DNA from: Proteromonas lacertae
Lineage: Eukaryota > Sar > Bigyra > Opalinata > Proteromonadidae
NCBI GenBank assembly: GCA_002245135.1
Contig: NGBS01001169.1
Coordinates: 62,001 to 126,000 of the forward strand
DNA length: 64,000 bases
Direction: 5' to 3'
This document shows positions 23,657 to 33,521 of this stretch, one piece after another. The notes under the pieces are model-generated. The model saw only the letters and a list, made by a program, of their open reading frames with translations, made no database searches and was not told the origin of the DNA. The translations under genes and the position numbers were made by a program. The stretch's first letter is position 1. Each line of letters begins with the position of its first letter.

Positions 23657-24658
23657 ATGGATTTAAGTATAAACTCCCCACAACTTTCAAGTATCCAAGC
23701 CGCTGATGAACACAATGCGATTCCTAGCTTAGATGACCTTGAATACCAAACTCCTGTTAAGTGGATGTCAAAAAAGAGATTATTGGATGAAATGAATAGC
23801 CCCATTGATTTGGAAGAAAGAAAACTTTCACCCACCAACATTCAAGAGATCTGCGAGTCACCTACTCACCGTTTTAGAAACTCACCTGATTCTACTAAAA
23901 GACAATTATTATATGTGCAACCAATAAGACCAACTGTTCAAATTAAAAAACCTCCTTCAAATTCAGTTTTTAGAAGACTAGGTGAGGAGTTAAGAAGAAC
24001 ATCTTCATGTGTTGCTTTAAAGACTGAATTTCCATTAGATTCAGATAATGAAACTGATGATGTAGTTGTAGATATAAAGCCTCCATCAACCCCACAACCA
24101 TACAGTGAATATAACAACATTGAAGTACAGATTCCTCATTTACCTCATGAACACGTTAATTCTGTAAACTACATAACTCCAGAAGTCATGTCAAATGTAA
24201 TAAATGGTGAATATATGGATGATTATCACAAAATGATGATAATTGATTCAAGATTCTCATACGAGTATGAAGCTGGGCATATTAGAGAAGCATATAATAT
24301 CTGTGATCCTAAGAGAATATATCCTATGTTTTTTAATAAGGAATTGAATGAATCAATTTCTATTAAAACATTGGTTATATTCTACTGTGAGTTTTCGATA
24401 AAAAGATCATATGAAATGATTCGTTATCTCCGTGAATTAGATAGAAAACACAATGAAAGCAATTACCCACACTTATCTTACCCTGAGATCTATATATTGA
24501 AAGATGGATATAAAAGATTTCATGAATTATACAATAATCTTTGTTGTCCAAATGATTACACGCCTATGAATGATGCTTGCCATAAGGATGAGCGATTCAG
24601 TGCTTGTAAAGAGTTATCAACATCATGGAAGTCTCTGGGTAAACCTTTACACTTTTAG
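23657..24658 (+). CDS. CDC25: CDC25-type dual-specificity phosphatase
   Basis: CDC25 removes inhibitory phosphates from cyclin-dependent kinases to drive the cell cycle (family knowledge). It is one intronless frame of 333 residues starting MDLSINSPQLSSIQAADEHN. The N-terminal half is disordered with at least six Ser/Thr-Pro sites (NSPQ, NSPID, LSPT, ESPT, NSPD, STPQP), likely CDK targets. The C-terminal rhodanese-like domain has YITPEVMSNVINGEYMDDY, IDSRFSYEYEAGHIREAYN and the active-site loop FYCEFSIKRSYEMIRYLREL. The CX5R motif is intact (C, then EFSIK, then R), but the residue before Cys is Tyr where CDC25 has His. PEIYILKDGYKRFHELY completes the fold. It is divergent from POLA1 across a shared promoter. 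Confidence 0.92.
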   Translation: MDLSINSPQLSSIQAADEHNAIPSLDDLEYQTPVKWMSKKRLLDEMNSPIDLEERKLSPTNIQEICESPTHRFRNSPDSTKRQLLYVQPIRPTVQIKKPPSNSVFRRLGEELRRTSSCVALKTEFPLDSDNETDDVVVDIKPPSTPQPYSEYNNIEVQIPHLPHEHVNSVNYITPEVMSNVINGEYMDDYHKMMIIDSRFSYEYEAGHIREAYNICDPKRIYPMFFNKELNESISIKTLVIFYCEFSIKRSYEMIRYLRELDRKHNESNYPHLSYPEIYILKDGYKRFHELYNNLCCPNDYTPMNDACHKDERFSACKELSTSWKSLGKPLHF

Positions 24659-24839
24659 TTGTAATATCACCCTCGTTACATGTATATTATTTTTAATGAC
24701 TGAGCATATCAATTAATTTCCACTTTATATTTTATTTTAATTTTAAAATCTGTTGTGTTGATAATAAAATATTTAAAAAATTTTAAAAAAATCTCACCTC
24801 AAACAAAAGTTTGTTGTTTGTTTTCAGTTTCACATTTGT

Positions 24840-25190
24840 ATGGAAGAGATAGATCTTTCTGTAAGTAATGATGAATTGAATGATTCACTACATACAAAAG
24901 CACATTCTGTTAATGTGAAAATTGGGTCAAAAGTACAGAAGAAGTTATTATCTATGGTAGATCAAAATGATGAACACAAATTTCCTTCATTAAAACCAGA
25001 AAAAAATTTAGAAGAGAAATTGGATTATTTCATCGACGACATGGAGAGTGAAACTGATACAATCATTTCGACTAGAAGTAGATACATTGATTCTCCTTAT
25101 ATTAGTTTAAGTGCCACAGAAGAGCATTTACCGCCAGTCAGATTACGGTTATCATCATCTTTATCCTCCTTAAATTTAGACAATTTGTGA
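24840..25190 (+). CDS. Small hypothetical protein
   Basis: A 116-residue open frame, MEEIDLSVSNDELNDSLHTK to SSSLSSLNLDNL, downstream of CDC25 and convergent with MAF1. It is acidic and Ser-rich with predicted helical segments (NLEEKLDYFIDDMESETD) and no membrane span, signal or known motif. Codon usage looks like the neighbouring real genes and there is no overlapping gene, so I accept it as coding. I do not recognise it, and its function is open. Confidence 0.5.
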   Translation: MEEIDLSVSNDELNDSLHTKAHSVNVKIGSKVQKKLLSMVDQNDEHKFPSLKPEKNLEEKLDYFIDDMESETDTIISTRSRYIDSPYISLSATEEHLPPVRLRLSSSLSSLNLDNL

Positions 25191-25385
25191 GATGCACTTA
25201 TTTATCCTATATATAGTTGTCATTTAACACTTTGTATATGTTCTTAGAAATATATAATATAATACTTATAATAATATAAATTTACCTGTATTCTTTGTTT
25301 TTAGATTAATAAAAAAACATATTATGATATATATATGTATATATTTGTAATAATAAATTCTATTATATTAATATTATAACATCAT

Positions 25386-26199
25386 CTAATCTTCTTCTAC
25401 ATATGCTTCATCATAAAATTCATTATCTATAAATTCATCTTCACTCATCTCGTTTTCTATCCGTAAAGCATTGTCAATATATTTGCTACAGAAATAAATA
25501 AATATATTATAGAAATATATACTTCTTTGAAATACATGAGAACATCACTATCTTCTTTTGGCTTTCACTATAAAAGAAATAATTAAAAGACCATAAAAAG
25601 TTGGTTGAAAATGGATCTGACTCATAATCAGGAATGTAACTGAATGCAACACAATCTTTCATATTTACTTCTTTGAATAAGGTTGTCCACATATTCTCAA
25701 TAAATCTGCCATTGAAATCATCACTACTCACTTCAGCTAATCTACTATTTACATCAGACATCACAACATATATATTTTCTAACCTTACAAAGTTCTCTGG
25801 CTTTATATTACTGTTCATAATAACATAAGTAAGTTATATACCTAAAATCATAATCTGGTAATGACACATTCATTGTAGATATTAGATTAACTAACAAATG
25901 TTGAGTCTTTTTGTCTCCTACATTTCCCAGTATATTATTAAGAAAATATAGAATTTATTTATAACAAAAATGATATGTGGGACATACACAACATCGGATC
26001 TGGTGATTGAGCTAACTCTTCGCAGTCTTTCTCTATCTTATTAATAAGCTCTTTCTCTGGAACAGGTTTTTTACCTATTTAATATTATACATCAAATACA
26101 AGAAAAAGATTCTATGTGTACGTCCAAAAGAGTGTCACCCACTTCCTTTGGAAAATTAGATTGTAGTTGAGATAGGTCTTTACTTTCAATTAGCTTCAT
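25386..26199 (-). CDS. MAF1: MAF1, repressor of RNA polymerase III
   Basis: MAF1 represses RNA polymerase III transcription of tRNA and 5S genes under stress, downstream of TOR (family knowledge). It starts MKLIESKDLSQLQSNFPKEV, continues HIESFSC before an intron, and reaches VSLPDYDF then FVRLENIYVVMSDVNSRLAE. A strongly conserved block follows: CVAFSYIPDYESDPFS, LWSFNYFFYSESQKKIVMF and SC. The C-terminus is acidic (NEMSEDEFIDNEFYDEAYVEED), as in other MAF1 proteins. Several short introns interrupt it. The LWSFNYFFY motif is diagnostic. Its 3' end is convergent with the small gene at 24840. Confidence 0.9.
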
Positions 26200-26715
26200 T
26201 GTTTATAAAAAAGGATTTAAGCTCTAAAAACAAAAACTGGAGTTACACGATTTAGAATTTTTGATTGGCTGATTTGAAAATTCATTTTTGAATCTATCTC
26301 CTCTATTAATGAATATATGCACATAATATTAGTTATTTGCATTGTACATGTTCTTTTACACCCTCAACTTTAGTAAATAATTCGAATAACTAAAATTGAG
26401 GATTATTTTTATGTGTTTTATAAAATGCAATAATTTTTGCATTTTTGATATGAATGAACTAAAATATAATATCTGATGAATTATTGTTTGATAGTTGACT
26501 AGATAGTCTTAATAGTAGTGTTATATCATCAGACTTATCTGATTGTCTAGCCATCCATAATAACTACCTTTCTGTCAAGTCAATTGATAATTATCATCAC
26601 ATTAGAACATGAAGTTCGATAAAAGCTTGAATATCAGTTTGAATTTATAAAGTATAATTTCACATTATAAAACCATCTAATCTTTTTTAATAAATGCATT
26701 TTTACAATTTCTTAG
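26200..26715. other. Divergent promoter region of MAF1 and centrin
   Basis: About 515 AT-rich bases between the MAF1 start and the centrin start, with AAAAGCTTGA at 26621-26630, about 90 bases before the centrin start codon, matching the recurring upstream element. I see no coding sequence or RNA gene. Confidence 0.4.
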
Positions 26716-27288
26716 ATGAGCACAAGATCAGCATCCAAAAAGGCTGGAAAAGAAAAGAAGTATGAAAGACCAGGTTTGACTGAAGAAGAAATTGAAGAAA
26801 TTAGAGAAGCTTTTAATTTATTTGATACTGATGGATCAGGTATTTTTGTATTAATAATGGGTATTTAGGAACTATTGATCCAAAAGAGTTAAAAGCCGCA
26901 ATGCAATCACTAGGATTCGAAGCTAAGAATGCCACTATTTATCAGATGATTGGAGATATTGATAAGGATGGATCAGGTGAAATAGATTTTGACGAATTCC
27001 TTGATATGATGACTGCTAAGATGGTATTTACATTACTTAATTGATTTATTCATTATATAGAGTGATAAAGATACAAAAGAAGATATTAGAAAAGTCTTTA
27101 ATCTGTTTGATGATGATATGTCAGGTAATATCTCACTTAATAACTTGAGAAGAGTTGCCAAAGAGTTAGGTGAGAATATGACAGATGCAGAACTCATGGA
27201 GATGATTGAAAGAGCAGATACAAACGATGATGGTGAAATCGATTTTGATGACTTCTATACTATAATGACAAAGAAAACTTTTTCATAA
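26716..27288 (+). CDS. CETN: Centrin
   Basis: EF-hand protein of basal bodies and centrioles. It starts [20 protein letters not shown], then [20 protein letters not shown] (EF1). A 29-nt intron sits inside the EF1 loop ([20 protein letters not shown]) and a second follows TAKM. EF2 reads [15 protein letters not shown] and is complete. EF3 ([20 protein letters not shown]) has variant loop residues. EF4 ([18 protein letters not shown]) is intact. It ends TKKTFS. The basic N-terminus and the [10 protein letters not shown] stretch favour centrin over calmodulin. It supports the presence of a basal body or centriole. Confidence 0.95.
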
Positions 27289-27453
27289 GTAATAGTTATA
27301 ATAACTTCTTTTCTTTTTTTATTATATGTGATTTTCTTTATGTAATAAAATTTATGTAAAAACTATAAAAATGACTGGCTTTATTCTTCACTCAAATGTT
27401 CCAGCTAAAGGGTATATATAAAGTATACTTATGCTTATAGAATTATACTGGAT

Positions 27454-29122
27454 ATGTCCCTAAAGAATTTAGGTGATGTAAAAGTAGAATGTGATAAGAA
27501 GAGTTATAACTTGCCATATAATATATTACACAACGAAATGCGATACTTTGATTCATTTAAAGATGAATTTAATGCCGGGCAGACTATTTATATTTCAAAT
27601 TTGATAGATAGTCGAACATTCGAAACAATGTTGCAATATCATGGGTTTGGGCCTATATCAATCGATGATAGCAATATTATTCAACTGCTAAAAGGCTGTA
27701 TTTTTTTTGGTGATAAAACGGTGTTAAATAAATGTATTGTGTATATACATTCTCAAATTTCTGTTGAAAAATTGGATGAATTAATTGAAAATATAATAGA
27801 TTATGTAAAATTAAACATAATTATTCAAACATGTAACTTGTATTGTAAAGAAAACATAAAACACTTGTTAGATGATGGTATAATATAAATATTATCTATT
27901 ACATTGTAGATCACATTCACAAATTATCAAAAAAGAGTTTAAGATATATTCTATGTTTGAATGATTTAAAGATAGAAGATGAGACATATTTAGCTAATCA
28001 AGTGTTAAAATACTACAATGCTAATAGTCATTACCACAGAATTGAACTAGATGAATGGTTTGAAAGTGTTAAAACCAAAATAAATTGGGGTGAATGTAAT
28101 GAAGAACAACTTATATCATCAAATGCAAGAAATCTTTTAACTGTGCAAGATAAGCGAAACATTATCAACAAAAGAGATAAATCAGAGAAAAAAGAAATCA
28201 TTATAAAAACAAAACAAGTAATTATGAATGGAATTTTTAAAAGTTATGATAGTAATGATAGAAATATTGAATTTATAGTAAATAACAAAAGTTTTTATGT
28301 AATTGAAAATGTTATTAAATATAGGAATTCTTTTCTTTATAGCTTTATAGAAGCAAATATGAATAACATTCAAAATAATAAAATAATTGTTAATCTGCCT
28401 GTTTGTCAAAATAATGATAAAGGATTTGAACAGTTAATGATATTATATGGATATGGTTCTATTAAAGTTGATACTTCAAATATTTTGAATTTAATGTGTG
28501 CATGTATTGAATTAAAAGATAATTCATTCAACAAATCATTTGCTGAATATTTTAATAAGAAAATAAATATTGAATTATTAAATCTATATTTATTAGATCA
28601 CAACAAATATAGAAACTACTATAAAGAAGTTGAAGAGATTATTAAAAAATATGCTTATAAAAATGTGATAGATATAACAAGAAATGCTGTTTTATCTCCT
28701 GAATCTATGAAGGAGTTATTATCATTTACATTATTGTATGTTCCACAAGAACAGCAGTTAGCAAATAACATTGTTGCATATATTAATTTCTATAACAGAA
28801 ATGGAAAAAGTATTATTTTGTTATTTATATTCTGATAATAGTTAATGATGATAATTATCATTTCTTCTATGAAATTCTAGAACTAATCAATTGGAAAGAT
28901 GTTCAAATATTACAATTAGATCATTGCCCCTTTTTAAGAGAAGTAGATTTAACTAATCTTCATTATAATGAAGATATTATTCATGTTAGAAATAACAGTG
29001 AGTATGAAATCGAAAAGAAAACATATAAAATAACTATATTAAAAGAAAAAATAAAGAAAGTGTTAGTAAGATATGCTATTCCATACGGTGCTGCATTTAT
29101 TATTTATTCAGTAGTAGTGTAA
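27454..29122 (+). CDS. Protein with two BTB/POZ-BACK-like modules and a hydrophobic tail
   Basis: Starts MSLKNLGDVKVECDKKSYNL. The first module has the BTB shape: a folding strand (VKVECDKKSYNLPYNIL), then TFETMLQYHGFGPISI and ADGCIFF-like helices (LLKGCIFFGDKTVLNKCI). A helical BACK-like stretch follows (IHKLSKKSLRYILCLNDLKI). The second module repeats this: RNIEFIVNNKSFYVIENVIK, then KGFEQLMILYGYGSIKVDTS, matching LQYHGFGPISIDDS in the first. So the gene arose by internal duplication. Two introns are at about 27878-27908 and 28814-28843. The C-terminus YAIPYGAAFIIYSVVV is hydrophobic and may anchor it in a membrane. BTB-BACK proteins often recruit cullin-3 ligases (family knowledge), but no Kelch or other substrate domain is present. 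Confidence 0.6.
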
Positions 29123-29218
29123 TTGATGAAATTATGACATTATCTCTTTTCATTTGTTTATTTTACCCATACAAATAATATAAAATATTTATTAAACATG
29201 TAAAAATTCAATCACTAT

Positions 29219-32200
29219 CTATTTGCGAATTCTAAACAAATCATGTAAATCTTTGAAATCAACTGATTTAAAATTAGTTAAGGTTGATTTTGATATGATT
29301 CTATCTTCTGCCTTTTTACTATTTATAAATAATAACAATATATAATCTATACGGATTTTGATCTGAATCTTTAGCTCCATTATCTAGTAAATATCTTAGC
29401 ATATTCTTATATCTATTATTCATCTCTTTTAAAGGCCTTTTGTGGTTTGCTTTTTCCTGTTTTTCTCGAGCAGATAAAACTACATTATTACGAATTGGTT
29501 TTCCTTTTGCATCTTTTTCTTTAGCAAAATTCTATTAATAAAACAATAAATAATGTCATTTATTAATACATGATCATTTCTTTCAATGCCATAATCAGAT
29601 ATTGTATAGGAATCCCACACACCATATTTATCAGGTTTTACAATTTGAATAAAATTATAATAAGCTCCTTCTACTAATAGATCTAATGTTGAGTAATGTT
29701 TTGTTGGTGTCGTATCATTCATACAAGGAAACATATGAAATTGAGTGTTATTAACAGAAGGCGGGTTTATATCTAAATATTTCATCAATAATGGGAAATT
29801 ACCATCATAAGCAGCAGTCCAGATATTTCCTAGATATATTTCATTTGCTTTAACTGCTAATAAATCTTTTGGATATCTTCCTTTAACATCTTTTTGATTT
29901 GACATTCTTTTCTTATAGTTTAATCTTTCACTATCATATCTTTCAATAACTATACACACACTCCTATTATAAAATAAACATTATTATAATTAATACCATT
30001 GTGAATGAAATGCTGCTGTATGTAATATATTCCATCCTTGATTATTCACTGTATCTAAATCATAACCATGATCAATAAACCATTTAACTGTATCATATCT
30101 TCCTCTTTTAGCTGCTAAATGAACAGCTGTATTTCCATCTAAATCTTTTGTTCTTATTAGTTTGTTTAGATTTGACATTATTGTTTTATCATGTTCAATC
30201 ACATCAAATGCTTTATCTTTTGTAGATTCATTGATTAATTTTCCAATTCTATAATAACATGATAATGATACTATAGTATTATACACTGGATTGCATATTT
30301 CATGTAATACACCTCTTCCATTATTTGTTGTAGTGAATATATCACTGTTATTTTCACTCAATATACTTAAATATTTATTATCCCCAATTGAAGCGGCATG
30401 AAGATAAGCTGTTGAACCATTTAAATCTTTACACTATCAATAAAATTATAACAACAATATTAAATACATTTATGTTATAATCATAGGGTAATAAAGTCTC
30501 AAATACTTTATCAGTAAATACAGGAGCTGTTCTATTTAGACGATTATTCAATGTTGTATTGTTCTTATTTATAGTTTGAGTTTGATATTGCTTTGCTAAT
30601 TTTTTATTTGTAGTTTGTTGTAGATGTAATCCTTGTTTACTGTCAATAGATATCATTACTGGAGTCTATAAAAGAATCAATAACCAAAAATAATATACTC
30701 GAAGATCATATGGAGTTGTATAATCAATATTAACACCAGTTCTTATTAAAGTATCTAATACAACAGGTACTTCTTCATTTTTTACTATATTCTGTTTGGA
30801 TATATCAACAATATCTTGGAAGGGCATTAATAGCTTCTTTATTGTTGGATTTTTGGCACTTTGAATTGGAGAAAAATTATTATTGTTCATTATACTTATG
30901 TCTGCTCCTTCTCTATACAAAACAATTACATAAGTGAATGAATATATATATATATACTTTAATAGTCTCTTAATTGCTGACTGTGTTTCGCATAATGCTG
31001 CATAATGTAAAGCTGTATTTCCCTATTTAAAACAACATAAAAATGAGAATAATAATACTAATGAATCTTGCATGTTGATTATTTCTCTTTTTCTATTCAA
31101 TATATCATTATAACTTATTTCACCTTCTTCGCATTTACCACAAGATATATTATAATCAAAACTATACAATTATAATAATTATCAGTTATATACTCTCGAT
31201 TGATTGGCTGACCACAAAACATACAATACTTTACATAATTACCTTCAATAATATTTCTAAATGTAAATTTATTACTATCCAAATATATAGGTGAATTCAT
31301 TATTTCATCTAATAACAATATTCCATTAGCATTGTTTAATAACTCATTTAATATATCTCCACTGTTAATTGCTGCATAATGAATCGGAGTGCAACCATGT
31401 CTATTATCACTCTCTAATAATGTGTAATAGAATCTTTCAATTTGTAAATAATATTTTCTGATAATACAATGCTCTATATACTCTCTTTCTCTTTTTAAAG
31501 TAAATAATACCTATTTATTGACATAAAGCAAAATATTATACATCTTTACATTTTCTTTTCATATATACTTTCTGATAGTTTCTCAATTCCTATTACAAAC
31601 AATTGTATTTAGTTTTATATATATATATATAAATACTGCTCTAATGTTATCACAAAAGAAATTCATTATATAATTCAATAATAATTTACTAAACGTCATA
31701 TTTGGTCTTGCTGCTGCATAATGTAGCGCAATACATCCATCTTGATCTTTTTCTCCATATCTAATTAATAAATCCATTGGATCTATCTTATTAAGCAAAA
31801 ATAATATATCATCCTTTGTTCCTACCATCACTACTTGGTGTAAACTCTCTGGATTCGGAGCAATTAAGTAAGTGAAGTGAATGGATGGTACTTTTGTTAA
31901 ACGATCTCTGTATAGAAATGTATTTTTAGATGTTTTTGTCTAATCACAATATTCATGATAAATATACAAGAGATTTTCTTGAGAATGTCAATTCATCATC
32001 TTTTAAAGTAGTACTACGATTTTTCTAAAGAATTTAATACAAAATGTAATTTAATAATACTAAATTGTTGTATGTAAGATCCTATTATAAAAATAAAATA
32101 AATGTAAAATACATTATCATCAGTTTTCTCATCATATTGTGTTTCTCCATACTCTGGAACAATAGTCTAACAATAAACTATTTATCATATACAGATATGG

Positions 32201-32255
32201 TTCTATTTTGATCAACAGGTTCACTCTGTTTTACTTCTTCTTTGGTTTCTTCCAT
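29219..32255 (-). CDS. Ankyrin-repeat protein with an inserted CxxC-CxxC zinc module
   Basis: A multi-exon minus-strand gene starting MEETKEEVKQSEPVDQNRTI and ending DLHDLFRIRK. The exons carry ankyrin repeats: GCIALHYAAARPNMTFSKLL, HGCTPIHYAAI, GNTALHYAALCE, DGNTAVHLAAKRGRYDTVK, WNILHTAAFHSQW. Between two repeats, across an intron at about 31150, CMFCGQPINREFDYNISCGK continues into C, giving Cx2C-x13-Cx2C, a likely zinc ribbon. Introns are very short and GTAT...TAG. Ankyrin repeats bind partners and give little functional clue. It is divergent with KAE1 across 118 bases. The gene may be one long protein; I joined exons by repeat continuity and could not check every splice. Confidence 0.6.
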
Positions 32256-32372
32256 TTCTATATGAATATGCTATAAGATCATATATACTATAAAACTATT
32301 CTGTTCTTTGTTTAAGAGAAAAACGATTTATTAAATAGTAACAGCTAGTTTTTCAAACATAGGCTTGTACAG

Positions 32373-33427
32373 ATGATTTATGTATTGGGAATAGAAGGAA
32401 GTGCCAATAAGGTATTAATAACAATTATAATATTATAACATAGTTAGGGATAGGTATAATCAAAACAGATGGAGAAACAACAGAAATATTAGCTAATATC
32501 AGAAAGACTTTTGTAGCTCCAGATGGTGAAGGATTTATGCCTAGAGAAACTGCTCTACATCATCAAAAGCATATAGTATATTTAGTAAAATTAGCATTTC
32601 AACAAACAAAATTGACTAAGGACGATATAGATTGTATTTGTTATACAAAAGGTCCAGGAATGGGTGGTCCTCTGAATTCTTGTGCTATTTGTGCTAGAAT
32701 GTTATCTTTAATGTGGAATAAGCCAATAGTAGGTGTTAATCATTGTGTAGGTCATATTGAAATGGGAAGAACAGTTACAGGTGCAAAAAATCCTGTCGTA
32801 TTATATGTTAGTGGAGGTAATACACAAATAATTTCATATTCTCAACAGAAATACAGAATATTTGGTGAAACTATCGATATAGCTGTAGGAAACTTACTAG
32901 ATCGTTTTGCAAGAAAAGCTGGACTAAGTAACTTTCCTAGTCCAGGATATGTAATTGAACAACATGCTTTAAATGGCAAAAAATTCTTAAATTCAATTCC
33001 ATATTCTGTAAAAGGAATGGATGTGTCTTTTTCTGGTATTGCAACATATATGGAAATGATTTTAAATGATAAAAAGACAATGGCTGAATATACTGTTGAT
33101 GATTTATGTTATTCACTACAAGAAACAATTTTTTCGATGCTAATAGAAATAACAGAAAGAGCAATTGCACATTGTGGAAATGATATGGTTTTAATAGTTG
33201 GAGGTGTTGGTTGCAATAAAAGATTACAAGATATGATGAAAATAATGGCTGAAGAAAGAGGTGCTCAATTATGTGCAATGGACCAGAGGTTTTGTATTGA
33301 TAATGGGTGTATGATATCAGAAGCTGGTGCTAAAGCTTTTTTGAAAGGAATTAAGACTCCATTTGAAGAAACTACATGTACTCAAAGATTTCGAACAGAT
33401 GAAGTTGATGTTGTATGGAGGGAATAA
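32373..33427 (+). CDS. OSGEP: KAE1/OSGEP, tRNA t6A-forming subunit of KEOPS
   Basis: Catalytic subunit of KEOPS, which makes threonylcarbamoyl-adenosine (t6A) at position 37 of ANN-decoding tRNAs (family knowledge). The first exon is [13 protein letters not shown] and a 32-nt intron leads to [11 protein letters not shown]. Then [19 protein letters not shown] and [13 protein letters not shown]. The metal site is [11 protein letters not shown] (HxxxH). ATP-binding blocks are [29 protein letters not shown] and [14 protein letters not shown], then [15 protein letters not shown]. There is no transit peptide, and the short N-terminus fits the cytosolic form (KAE1) rather than mitochondrial QRI7/OSGEPL1. 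Length of about 335 residues is typical. Confidence 0.95.
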
Positions 33428-33521
33428 GTTATTATGTTGTTAATTCTTGTGTTTTTGAGGGTTTAAATTTGAAATTTTTCAAACTGTCATTTTGAATAAA
33501 TTCAAAAAATAATTAAAAAAT

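Noticed and set aside
26716-27288. Calmodulin
   Set aside because: The basic N-terminus, [11 protein letters not shown] and the variant third EF-hand point to centrin.
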